A stretch of DNA of 64,000 bases from Lineus longissimus. Lineage: Eukaryota; Nemertea; Pilidiophora; Heteronemertea; Lineidae. Shown here piece by piece: positions 12,501 to 23,400 of this stretch. Made by a program: the position numbers and the translations under genes. The DNA lies in the NCBI RefSeq assembly GCF_910592395.1, contig NC_088314.1:17583998-17647997 (forward strand). Direction: 5' to 3'. The notes beneath the pieces are model-generated. The model did no database searches and was not told the DNA's origin. It saw only the letters and a list, made by a program, of their open reading frames with translations. Every line of letters begins with the position of its first letter. Position 1 is the stretch's first letter.

Positions 12501-15500
12501 GTCAGGCCCACAGGCCTTAGTCTTGTCCAGCCTGTTTAATACCGATTTCACCTCAACTGCTGTAAAGTTAACAGAATCAAGGTTATAATTATCATACATG
12601 GTAACATCAGGTTTTCTCAAGTCGTTGTGATGAGAAAAATTGGAATAAAAATAACCATTGAAGGCATTTGCCTTGCGCAGAGGAGTCACAAAAGACTCAT
12701 TGCCCAGCTTCGCTGTCTCTGGTACAGAGTTTGATTTGGTTTTTGCGTGATAGAAGTTCCAAAAACGTTTTGGGTTTCTACGCACTTCTGATCCAAGATT
12801 GTTTACATTCGCTTTGTATTTGTCACGGGTCAAATTTCTGAGTTCATTGCGCAGGCGCCGGTATTTCCTCCAACTAGAGTCACTGTTCCTGTTTTTTGCG
12901 CAGCGGCGGGCAGCATTCACTTTTGTTGACATGCGTCTCACTTCGCGGTCAATCCATGGCGGATAGCTTTTGTCACGAATAGTTTTCCGCGGAATAAAGC
13001 GGTCTAATCCAGTGTTATACACACCTAGCCACTCTGACCACAAATTGTCAATGCCGTCCTGGCCATTTTGCAAACAGAAATCAGAGTTGGGACCAAGCTC
13101 GTTACAAAGGAATGACCTTAGACCTGTGTAGTCCGCACGCGTAAAGTCATAAACAACGCGCGAAATTCCAACACGACGGGGCATTCTAGTACGGAAATTC
13201 GACACTACGGGAAAATGATCAGAATCGTACATTCCTGGCCATGTTTCCGTGTCACTGAATCGCTCTGGTTGATTTGTCAGAATTAAGTCGAGTATGTTTC
13301 CATGCTTATGAGTAGGGTTGAGGACGAGCTGTGTTAACGAGAAATCGTTCACGATATTACAAAACTCCCCAGACACATGAGAGCCATTGACACTAGACAC
13401 AGTGTCCCAATTGATGCTCGGAATGTTTAGGTCGCCTGAGAGACAAATATTGCTGAATTCTCCCTCACAACTTTTGAGAACGTCCCTGAGGTCCCCCAGG
13501 AACGCCATCTGCTCATCGACATCATCCGGTGGATTATAGCACACAATAAGAGCAAAAGGCTCGTCAGAATCTGGTTTGACCTCGCACACAAGAATCTCGG
13601 ATTTTTCTTTTTCCAGATCAGTTCTACGGTACGACGGCATGTCCGATCTACATGCCATTAGAACGCCGCCACCACGTTCTTGTTCCTGCGAGTTGCGGTC
13701 CCTTCGATGGATGGTGTACGAAGGCGGCAGTATTTCACCGTCTGCTACCTCTGCGTTTAACCAAGTCTCCGAAACACACACGAAATCAAACTGATTACAA
13801 AGCACCAACTGCTGGAATTGCGCCAGCTTATTTTTCGACCGATTTACAGTTTTTAGACTACGAGCGTTCAGCAACATAAATGAGTGGCCATCCCTGACTG
13901 CATGTTCTCCAGCGGAGTTGTCTCGACACATTGCGTCATCCTAGCGGTTTGCATTCGCTCCACGGATAATGTTTATATCATGTCAGTTTCAGATGTTTGC
14001 ATATCAAGAAACAAACCTACAAACCAAATATCGACAGGATATGTATGGATATCAGACATGCGAAAAAGAGTTCTTCTTCCCGCAAAACTGGCAGTGGATG
14101 GGAACACACGGAACAGTCTCGGGGAAGAGCACTGTTCCTACACCACATCCATTGCTAATCCCTGGTGGTACGTGGACCTTGGCCAAAAGTATCCCATCGG
14201 GGTTATGTTCATCTATGTCATGCGGAATGGAGGTAAGCATACAAGGATTTTGGCAGTCAACGTGATTATTGATATATCTTGCTTGAACAATGGCAACCCA
14301 CGCGGGTCCTTTGTACACTGTTCGCCAGACCAGGTAAGCGTGTTTCTCATACATACGAAACAATATGCATTGTATGGCACTAGTATTGTGTAAAACCACA
14401 TCAAAGTTATTCAGAATGTACGAGCAGCAGATCACCTCGCCATGGTAAATACTCTGTTTCCTCACGCATACCGTCTTTGGGCTCTATATTTAAGAGGCCC
14501 GAAGGGGTGAACGCCTCGCATACCTAATACAAAGGTACAAAGGTTAGGCCTAGTGGATTGGACTGATTGGCTCAGATCGTGGCGCGGTCCTATGACCAGA
14601 GACACCCACTACCATTGGTCAATGGGATTTTAAATGAATGGAATAGGCTGTGATACCAGACAATCTTGCTCGGGCTTTATTGATGGCGTGACCGAGGCGG
14701 AGCAAATGGACAAAACCCATTCATCACGTGAGCAAAGGAAAACCGTCCCGCATGTGGTAAATCCTATTGCTTATGAGTGGTATAAGAAGACGGTGTACGT
14801 GAGGAAACAGAGGACAGGACAATAGAGACTTTCAACATGGACAATAGAGACGTTCAGCAACGTTTAATCGCCTGCCCACATAAGGCTATACGTATCCCTA
14901 TCAATTTTGCGTACGACGTCATCAGGGTGTGTAGTTTGGGCTACAAGTGTAATCCCATAAGTATACGGTAAAACGCAAGAACGGCATTCCATGCGGGAAG
15001 CAATACGTATGATATTCAACAATTTAACTAGCATTTGCTGCTGAATTGAGATTTCTATCATCATCTTTCCATCTCTATATCATGGTTTGAGAAATATTGT
15101 AGATTACGTTGATGATGCTTTCGTTTGTGAGGTATGCTTCTTTGGGAGAAATCCGAGGCGTTTTCATTGCAGCGTATCTCTTCAGCTGTTCACAAATTGC
15201 ACACGGATGGACTATCGATGCTGAAGCTCATTTTATGTCCTACCTAAGTACCACCTACCCGTAGGCGCCATACGTATTTTCCATACGGATTTGTGATACG
15301 TTTTGACGGTGCTGAAAGTCACTATTGCTGATCCAAAACACAACGTGGTGACCATGGCCTTTTTTACAATCACACTATTATAATTAAAGCTAGAATGGAA
15401 AAGTCAACAAAAACAAATGTAAATGTGAAACCTGCACAAAATTTCGATACCATGCGTGAGAAATAAGAGGGCGACGACATCCGGCCGCATTGATGGCTGA

Positions 15501-16800
15501 AAATGGCGCCAATATCGCCCCTCACAATCTCTATTGAGCGAAACGGGAACCAACATGGAATCAGTGAGATCACTTTGGAATAAATGTATGTATCGATCTT
15601 CCTTCCAGGTCAATTTGCAAATTTCGATGTCGTGATAACAAACGACAAGCCACCTTTAAACTGGGAAAGGGAGTCTGTGTGCTATAGGCACAATGGCGCC
15701 TCACAAAATGGCCAAGTGTACAAGATACACTGCAATTCACACCGGGGGCGGTATGTCGCCATCCGCCTGCGATCTGATTCCCCAACCAACCTTGCACTGT
15801 GCGAGGTTGAGGTGTTTGCTGATGATGACAAGGACATTGACTTCACTGAATATGATAACCTCAAAGACGGTGAGTACACTTTACGTAATATGTGTTTCGG
15901 ACATTTACTTTAACCGCTGTTTGGGAGTGTAGGCGACACACTGATTTTCTCAACACTTCCTTTGGCATTTTCAATAAAGACCAGGTTGGATGAACGCTGC
16001 CGTTCCAAGCAGATCGAGGTTTAGACCCTCTTCTAATTCTATTACATCATTAGCGTCATGGCGTGGCACAGGTGCGGACAACACATCCCACCAATTGATA
16101 TCCGATCGTCAACACAGTAAGTAGCGATCGTAAAGTCCCGACAAAACCAACAGAAACATATACCGGTAACCCAGTTCCCATATTGTCTGCATCAGTTAAT
16201 TCTGGGCTGATCGAGCGGCATCATTTTGGTATCTTAACGCACCTGCCACCTACGCCACATTTCGTGAGAAGTACTGGATGATCCAAAATGGCATCCTGTT
16301 CGCGTTGGTACTCACGCATCAACGTGGTTACGTGACTGAGCAGGAGCCAAGGAACCCAGCTGTAAATATAAGGGCCGTATCATGTCTGATGGATTTTTAT
16401 TCAGAGTTGTAATTGAACAGAATTGCTGACGCGGCGAAAAACAGTTTAACACTGACGCCACACTGGCTTTGTTAAGATGCGTAGTAATTATTCCAATGCA
16501 TTTCCTTCAGGGATGCTCGACAGCCAATACGCCTCCGACCAGCAGCTCGCGTCCGAAAAAAGGGGATCATTCCGAGCCTCGACGAAACCAGCCCAGACCC
16601 ACCTCGGGTGTGCTGTACAGTGTTCCAAGCTCCGCTGGTGCAAAGGATATTCCTTCAATAAGGTCCACGCGATTTGCACAATATACCGTTTCGTGTCCCA
16701 GTCTATCAGGCCCAAGAATACGCCGGTGGATATGGACCAGACTGGAACATCGTTAGTGTACCTAAATGTCGGACTCAAGAAAAACGGTCGTGGATATTGA
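9519..16800 (+). CDS. Secreted F-type lectin with C-terminal PAN/Apple-like domain (4 exons)
   Basis: Exons: 9519-9588, 13993-14232, 15609-15869 and 16511-16800 (stop TGA), 286 residues. All three introns are phase 1 with GT/AG ends, so each split codon joins exactly. Exon 1 gives a signal peptide (MAYTFRTVMFALIMCG...). Exons 2-3 give the F-type lectin (fucolectin) domain, with SRNKPTNQ, AVDGN, CSYT, PWWYVDLG, GRYVAIRL and LALCEVEVF in family order. Exon 4 carries GCAVQCSKLRWCKGYSF...C, a PAN/Apple-like Cys pattern. F-type lectins bind fucosylated glycans in innate recognition. Here the usual His before PWW is Tyr (CSYT) and RxD reads RNG, so canonical fucose binding may be altered. A minus-strand LINE lies in intron 1, with its ORF start only about 60 bp before exon 2. 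Exon 1's donor is followed by tandem donor copies. The 3' end runs into a satellite. Confidence 0.88.
9565..9830 (+). repeat. Five tandem copies (~54-63 bp) of the exon 1 splice-donor region
   Basis: The unit holds CCTATTGTCGGACAACGGGT followed by aagaa, and then TTAGTCGTTTCTTGACATTGATAGTGT. Equivalent donor positions fall at 9588, 9647, 9706 and 9769, plus a fifth degenerate one near 9823 where GT has become AT. The first copy is the exon 1 donor of the lectin gene. The spacings of 59 and 63 nt mix in-frame and out-of-frame distances. Confidence 0.8.
9831..10839. other. Lectin intron 1, left part; no gene seen
   Basis: AT-rich intronic sequence with a short ATC microsatellite near 10767 and no exon-like frame with splice sites. 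The LINE 3' end probably starts near 10840. Confidence 0.5.
10840..13945 (-). mobile_element. Near full-length non-LTR retrotransposon (jockey/CR1 type)
   Basis: The element covers the ORF at 11004-13931 plus a putative 3' UTR ending near 10840, where the minus strand reads AATAAATAAATT. The 5' edge is uncertain but must lie before 13993, the next lectin exon. No target duplication could be fixed. It is antisense to the host gene, which limits interference with splicing. Confidence 0.75.
11004..13931 (-). CDS. LINE ORF2: AP-like endonuclease plus reverse transcriptase
   Basis: A single uninterrupted frame of 975 codons. The N-terminal third is an endonuclease/exonuclease/phosphatase fold, with LLNARSL, SETWLN, GDLNIPSINWD and YDSDHFPV as the conserved Asn, Glu, GDxN and SDH blocks. 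The RT follows, with KACGPDRVSNRVL, NYRPVSLLSV, YLDFAKAFDSVPH, GVPQGSILGPLLFLLYVNDI and the catalytic LFADDSKM. The C-terminus ends MCTFVTFCRCANCRPT. No RNase H or LTR is present, so this is a target-primed non-LTR retroelement of the CR1/jockey superfamily. The ATG at 13931 has no earlier in-frame alternative worth preferring. The lack of stops or frameshifts suggests a young insertion that may still be competent. A gag-like ORF1 is absent upstream, so the copy may be 5'-truncated or belong to a single-ORF lineage. Confidence 0.93.
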   Translation of the reverse strand: MCRDNSAGEHAVRDGHSFMLLNARSLKTVNRSKNKLAQFQQLVLCNQFDFVCVSETWLNAEVADGEILPPSYTIHRRDRNSQEQERGGGVLMACRSDMPSYRRTDLEKEKSEILVCEVKPDSDEPFALIVCYNPPDDVDEQMAFLGDLRDVLKSCEGEFSNICLSGDLNIPSINWDTVSSVNGSHVSGEFCNIVNDFSLTQLVLNPTHKHGNILDLILTNQPERFSDTETWPGMYDSDHFPVVSNFRTRMPRRVGISRVVYDFTRADYTGLRSFLCNELGPNSDFCLQNGQDGIDNLWSEWLGVYNTGLDRFIPRKTIRDKSYPPWIDREVRRMSTKVNAARRCAKNRNSDSSWRKYRRLRNELRNLTRDKYKANVNNLGSEVRRNPKRFWNFYHAKTKSNSVPETAKLGNESFVTPLRKANAFNGYFYSNFSHHNDLRKPDVTMYDNYNLDSVNFTAVEVKSVLNRLDKTKACGPDRVSNRVLRECASTLCSSLAFLFNVSMQTGVLPNDWKIANVVPVYKKGDKHLISNYRPVSLLSVVSKVMERCIYNSIYPVLSPSVYKGQHGFCNRRSTATQLVQFQHRLGQVLDSGGQTDVIYLDFAKAFDSVPHCLLLHKIRSFGICGRLLSWLTSYLTNRKQRVVINGSESSLLDVLSGVPQGSILGPLLFLLYVNDIAEVVSDGTAMDLFADDSKMCREIESVTDCLLLQTDLDKLYAWSKRWGMTFSPSKCMVMSVTRKLNPTHFFYNINGFALPRVDKFKDLGIVFSSDLSWSSHVNGIASSASRMWGMIRRVCGRTADVNLNIMLYKSLVRSRLEYGTVVFDTHVRRDLETLERVQRRVTRHILGPDMPYVERLRALSLLPLSYRREIKDLVFMHDSYYNVLDFNARFYITPAVRGDGLRLAQPRFHSETFGASYWVRTPKLWNSLPVQLHNLKKMHFKSSLNVYYFDRLDRLDVDDMCTFVTFCRCANCRPT
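14348..14412 (+). repeat. Dispersed 65-bp repeat, copy 1 (copy 2 at 20303-20366)
   Basis: ACATACGAAACAATATGCAT continuing through GTATGGCACTAGTATTGTGT and AAAACCAC is repeated almost perfectly at 20303-20366, about 6 kb away in the same orientation. Here it lies in lectin intron 2. The other copy lies just 3' of cytokine-like gene 1. Class unknown. Confidence 0.75.
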
Positions 16801-16829
16801 ACAAAGAATATAATAGTTTCTAAAAGTAT

Positions 16830-18395
16830 TCTAAAATATTATGAAGGTCTTCACCAGTGAAGTAAACTACTAATTTAGACTACTAAAGTATCATGATCGA
16901 AGTATGTAAAAGTTCGACAACATAATTGTACAAAAGGCTTAATCGGTAGCTTCGAGAAAACAATAGCACATGATGATAAAAACGATGTTCTAACAGGTTT
17001 GATTATTATGACTAAGTATCATGACCAAATTATGTAAAACTTTGACAACACAAATGTACAAAAGGCTTAATCGGTAGCTTCAAGAAAACAATAGCACATG
17101 TTTATAAAAACGATGTTCTAACAGGTTTTATTATTATTACTAAGTATCATGACCAAATTATGTAAAACTTTGACAACACAAATGTACAAAAGGCTTAATC
17201 GGTAGCTTCGAGAAAACAATAGCACATGATGATAAAAACGATGTTCTAACAGGTTTTATTATTATGACTGAGTATCATGACCAAATTATGTAAAACTCTG
17301 TCAACACAAATGTACAAAAGGCTCAATCGGTAGCTTCAAGAAAACAATAGCACATGATGATAAAAACGATGTTCTAACAGGTTTGATTATTATGACTAAG
17401 TATCATGACCAAATTATGTAAAACTCTGACAACACAAATGTACAAAAGGCTTAATCGGTAGCTTCAAGAAAACAATAGCACATGATGATAAAAACGATGT
17501 TCTAACAGGTTTGATTATTATGACTAAGTATCATGACCAAATTATGTAAAACTTTGACAACACAAATGTACAATAGGCTTAATCGGTAGCTTCGAGAAAA
17601 CAATAGTACATGATTATAAAAACGATGTTCTAACAGGTTTGATTATTATGACTAAGTATCATGACCAAATTATGTAAAACTTTGACAACACAAATGTACA
17701 AAAGGCTTAATCGGTAGCTTCGAGAAAACAATAGTACATGATTATAAAAACGATGTTCTAACAGGTTTGATTATTATGACTAAGTATCATGACCAAATTA
17801 TGTAAAACTTTGACAACACAAATGTACAAAAGGCTTAATCGGTAGCTTCGAGAAAACAATAGTACATGATTATAAAAACGATGTTCTAACAGGTTTGATT
17901 ATTATGACTAAGTATCATGACCAAATTATGTAAAACTTTGACAACACAAATGTACAAAAGGCTTAATCGGTAGCTTCGAGAAAACAATAGTACATGATTA
18001 TAAAAACGATGTTCTAACAGGTTTGATTATTATGACTAAGTATCATGACCAAATTATGTAAAACTTTGACAACACAAATGCACAAGGCTTAATCGGTAGC
18101 TTCGAGAAAACAATAGTACATGATTATAAAAACGATGTTCTAACAGGTTTGATTATTATGACTAAGTATCATGACCAAATTATGTAAAACTTTGACAACA
18201 CAAATGCACAAGGCTTAATCGGTAGCTTCGAGAAAACAATAGTACATGATTATAAAAACGATGTTCTAACAGGTTTGATTATTATGACTAAGTATCATGA
18301 CCAAATTATGTAAAACTTTGACAACACAAATGCACAAGGCTTAATCGGTACCTCGATAAAATTAATCATGGTAGATAATTATATAAACAACGTTC
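16830..18395 (+). repeat. 128-bp satellite, about 12 tandem copies
   Basis: The phrase GATGTTCTAACAGG recurs at 16984, 17112, 17240, 17368, 17496, 17624, 17752, 17880, 18008, 18134 and 18260. The period is exactly 128 bp, falling to 126 bp in the last units, where TGTACAAAAGG becomes TGCACAAGG. The outer units (about 16840 and 18388) are diverged and inner ones nearly identical, the usual result of unequal exchange. The array begins about 30 bp after the lectin stop codon, so it may include that gene's 3' UTR. Confidence 0.92.
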
Positions 18396-20302
18396 TAACA
18401 GGTTTGTTCACGATATCACTAAAAGTTAACATGCAATGAAAAATGTGTAACAAGTGAAAGACTGTCAAGCAAAATTGAACCATGCAACGACAGAGCTTCT
18501 GATTGAAATGTATGTTGAAAACTTTTTAAAACGACACCAGGCCTTTTAATTGATGAAGCATTTGCATGCGGACCAAAGCTTTCAAAAAATAGTTCAAACC
18601 GTCCAAATGTGCTTGTCACCATATTTCTGTTTCCAAATCAGCTTAAATTGCATTTGAAATTATGGAGTTACGTACGTTACACGTAATTATCGTTGTTGGC
18701 GTACAGAGGGCGATAGCATAAGGCTATTGAAAAAGCAGCAAAATTCATGTATGCGCCTAACGTTAACAGATATAATCAAAAGCCCAGGCTACATTTTCTT
18801 ATCTCCACAAAGAACCCTTAATATTTGATACAATGTATGTAAAGTTTCCAAAGAAAAGAGAAATCCCTCTATTAAATTCGACATTTCTAACCAAGCAGAA
18901 AACTCATCAATTTAAATGCATGGGAAAGGAGACCAGCTCCTAAAATTATAATGGCCAACTGAAAATACAAGGATCAATGAAAATGGTCAAGCCGTCGGTA
19001 GAATCCCAAGATATTTGATCCAATTTTCAAGCAGTGTTAGTCAATATATATTGACTTTGGTGTTCTTAAAACCCGGGATATTGTGACTATTATGCAAGAA
19101 ATAGTATTTTATTATTATCATGCCTGATATCTAAACAGGTGGTGACCATCGGACGTGTGACGTCAGGCTGCCTTTCGAGGTAACGGAACTCCGTCACGGC
19201 GGGAATATTCGTTTGTACATTTATCATGAAGTTTTCACTGATAGATAAATACATGTAATTGATAAATTATATGATTGGCGTAAAAAAAGTCTCATATGTC
19301 CATCAGTGAGTGGTCTTGTATGTATACATTCGAGTATCATAGTTCTCTGGCGGCGTACCTGGGGACGAAAAAAAACCCGAAGTGCATGACGTATCCGACG
19401 GTCATCCCTGACAGCTAAACAACGCAGCAAGACAACTTCAGTCAGAGTTGCATACCACATGCAGTCCTCGATTATGATCGCATGTATTTACAAAACACGA
19501 GCTAAATCTTTGTCGGGAAAGTGGGTCAACTTCCTGGTAATTGTTTGAAGTATTGTGTGCGTTGAGTATTTTTGTCATTTGAGTAAATGTTTTGGCACAA
19601 CCGTTGTGCTGCTTTGTCAAATACTAAGTATGGTATAAGTTTTGATTAAGTGGATTAAATGTATATCACTATAAATTCACTGGGACACAACTGCGCGATT
19701 ATATGTTTCTTGTTTCTAACCTACATGTATATATCAAAGCAGTAGCCACACATAGCACCAATGTTACAGACGTACAACCAAATGTATCCAGCGTCTAGAA
19801 TAATCTAATTTCTTTTTTACTCAACTTTTACATGTAAATTAAGTTTAACTTATTCATGCATTTATTCTCTTTTTAATTTCAGGTAGCGTTTTTTGCAATA
19901 AATAAATAAGTTAATTTGTTATACAATTGAAGCAGTAGTGTGCATCTACGGCCAACATTCAAATAAATTAACAAATAACAGAGAGGTAGCCTATTCATAA
20001 TCAGCGCTTTGGCTTTTGCTACATGACAGTGAAGAGTTCCCCGTATGCTATTTTACCCGGTTTAGACCCATCGACCGCCATGAAAGCTGTTGCCTGGGGG
20101 TTTTAAGAGGGTCGATGTAATAGGGGTGGCCCTGAAAAACCTTCGATAAGACAGTAGAACAATGCGAATTTAGTCCTAGGTGCGATCGGACTTTCATTAA
20201 AGGCAATAGACCGTGTATTCGGCTTGGCCTTAATTCTTTTAGAATAATTTACGGTCACGTATGAATAGCCATACCCTATAATAAATAATAAGCATGTATA
20301 TG
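18396..20302. other. No supported gene
   Basis: Intergenic sequence between the satellite and cytokine-like gene 1. Frames are short, and no exon with both splice sites or a promoter could be supported. Confidence 0.5.
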
Positions 20303-20366
20303 ATACATACGAAACAATATGCATTGTATGGCACTAGTATTGTGTAAAACCACGTCTGAGTTATTA
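20303..20366 (+). repeat. Dispersed 65-bp repeat, copy 2
   Basis: Near-identical to 14348-14412. It starts about 70 bp beyond the stop codon of cytokine-like gene 1 on that gene's 3' side and may be part of its 3' UTR. Confidence 0.75.
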
Positions 20367-20436
20367 AATGCACAGTACGCCCGCATTTTATCAAAAGCAT
20401 CTGTTCCGTTTTTGCTTTTGGCAAGTCCGCTTGGTT

Positions 20437-23400
20437 CTAGCTGCTACCGGCAGATTGAGTGGCGTTGTAAATACTCTCAAATAACTGCGCGTAACCACGG
20501 AGTACTTTTTGCGTGTCCCGCATGATGAAGTAGGCCCGGTTATCTCGCATGCTTGTCTCGAGTTTGAAATTGAGATCTTTGAAATAAGTTGGAATTGTTG
20601 TATTTGAGTTGATGCAGTCAGGGGTGGCCATTCCTCCTGCCCTCATCTCGAGCCGGAACGTGCATAGCTGGTTCTGGTAGTATCCGTCCATTTCTTTGAA
20701 CCGCACCACAAGTTTCGAAGGGGTCATTACACCGTCGTTTGTCGGATCGTCTTTGTAAATCACTTCGTTGAAGACCGCTATAACTCTGAGGGCGTGGTTG
20801 GCATTTCTGATGACACCCTGCTCCTGGAGAAAAAATAAACAATAGCGTTATTTGTCGAGTGTATGACATGGCATTCTTACATAGCAGGTTTGGTATTGAT
20901 TAACAATGTTCCGCTGAGTATGAATTCCGGCGATCAATGACTTTGACTCCTGAACAGGAGCAGATATTTTGCCATTTACCATCGCATCGGATAACTGCAA
21001 GATTCTTTGCAGCGCGCTATAGTTAAAACTACGCAGTTATCACTGCAAGAAGCTTACATCGATTATACAATGTAAATTACATATAAGGTTCGCAATTACT
21101 AGCAGTCCAGGAAAAAAGAAATGCAGGTAAACAAAATGCTTAGTAAAGTTGTCATGCATTCGAAATTGCTGAAACTTTGTTTCCATAGTATTTGTATCGG
21201 TTCACACCTGGGAATTGGAAGTTTTCAAATTCAAGCACAAATTTCAAACCTTTTTGCGAACGCTGTTTACGCCTTTACACTTATTTTAACTGGCCTGAAA
21301 ATGCCAAATGTACTGGAGCAGAGTCTTTGTATAGAAAGACTCTGACTGGAGTATCTGCGATCCTTGTTTTTTTTCAGAATTTTTTTTTATTAGGCTGGGA
21401 TAATTTTTTATGCAAAGCGCCTTTAAAGGGGTACACCGTTCGTAATTACTTGACAATGTGGTCCAGTTAAATAGAAATTCACTAATACACAATGCCGTAG
21501 TGCAGTTATTATGAAGACAAATTTCTTGAAAATTGGTATATATAGTATTTGTATATCTGTCTACTCAAAGGCAATGCTGAAAATTATATTCAGTAAGTAT
21601 TTTCGCAATTGAATTCGTATTCAATTTCAAATTCAAAATTTTTAACGAACGGCGTAGACCTTTAAGGTAGTTCAGTTTACAATACATGTACATATAAAGT
21701 GCTATTGAAGAATTTTGCACTGACACTTTGCTTTAAAGATAAAAAACCTGAACGAATGTCCTTTGAATATCATAACGTACCGTTTCATTCCTATCCAATG
21801 CGCTGTCTGGTATGGGTGGGAACCCTTCCACCAATGGAAGATTAGCATCAAGATCTCCTGCATACGATTCGTTAATTCCACTATCAATCATCTGGAAATT
21901 AAGTTAAAAAGACATGTTATAAATGACTGAAAATATCATCTGAAGAACGATCTTTAGAATTAAAAGATGCCGGATTACAAATTACAAAGGAATGCGACTA
22001 CACTCTGAGACTCACATGCATAACCAAACCGGTCATTACTAGCTAGACTCTTCCAAATGTCGTTTGAATAGACATTTACCTGTACTAATACAGATAAAGA
22101 AAAATACTCATATTCTCTTTTACACATTAAGAGGTCAGTCCTTGTAAACTTGGTAATACCATCCACTATTATTTATTGGAAGGTCAAATATACTAATATA
22201 GGCCCTATATCAAGCCCGACTGGTCAGAAATTCATGTACATGTACCACCTGTTAGCCTATCTCTTTCTTTCACATGAGTTCACGCTAGTCTGTCGGGGTT
22301 TTGCGAAATCCCTACTGTTCAGTTCTTCGAGTCGCCCTGCATCATTCTGACTGTTGTATATGTGCCTTCTAGAATCCGGGCCGTGTCAAAACCCAGTCCG
22401 AGGAACTCGATTACATAGTTTAAATCATAAACTTACAAATGCCATCTTTCTCCATTCCAAGTTCATGACCATCTTTGTGAAATTTACGGCCCGCTGTTTA
22501 AAGAATTTTGCTCCTTTCGAACCTAGCGCGGGACCCATAGGCTTATCACCCTCATTGCACGGGTCATTCCAGTAATCGTATGAACAAGTCGCGAGCGGTA
22601 CTGGCGCCCCACAGACCAGTCTTGACGTCATCATGGTTGATGCGACCATCATTATCGTTTGGATTATCGATTTGAGATCTGTAGAAGTGAGAAGAGATTT
22701 TGTTGGAATTTTGTTTGTTTGTTTGTTTGTTTGTCACAGTAAATGTCAAAATCAAAATCACTAAAACGTTGGTTGAGTTCCAAAACATGTAAGCCACGTA
22801 GGCAAGGCATCGGCGGTACCATAGGAATACTCGCAGTTTGCTTTCAAAACGACTCGACTTCAGTGTTGACAGGAACCGAAACTCCGCCATTGGTTTCTAA
22901 GGTGAATTCCACCATGGAGGTATTCACTGAATACATTTGCCATACATTATTTATTTCCCAATATTGGTCAACTATTAATAGGTTATCTCAGTACACGATG
23001 AGGAAGTACAATCATGCATATAAAGACTGACATATGACATTCTTGTTTACAAGAACCGAAACTAGGGCACTATATAATCATAATCACACTATCAAGGTCA
23101 AGAGAAATATGTACTGAATTAATCACATTGCATGATGATTCAACGCCGAGGTGGTATCTAACGGGTGCCTGGGAATTAGATAATTCCGTGATTTATGATG
23201 ATTGTGATGGAGAACATCACTGTAGTTATTCGTCAATTATCATATTAGGCCTTATTCTTGGCAGAGCTTTGAAATTCTAAAAAGCTTCTCCGTTGGTGAT
23301 GACATAATAGATAGAAACCAGTAAGCACCTTTCAACACCATTGTGTCAAGTGAAACAGTTCCGATCCGGTAAGGTTGGACCTTAGGCCTTTTTTTTCCGT

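Noticed and set aside
14233-14333. Lectin exon 2 extended to a second good donor at 14334
   Set aside because: That donor leaves phase 0, which cannot join exon 3 (two leading bases). The donor at 14233 gives phase 1 and an alignment typical of F-type lectins.
16830-18395. Regular array considered as CRISPR
   Set aside because: The whole 128-bp unit repeats; there are no unique spacers, and the genome is eukaryotic.
22564-22678. EF-hand-like phrase PNDNDGRINHDD in another frame of exon 2 of paralogue 1
   Set aside because: It lacks the first acidic ligand, is not kept in paralogues 2 and 3, and that frame stops early. The frame with signal peptide and YWNDPC continues through two further exons.
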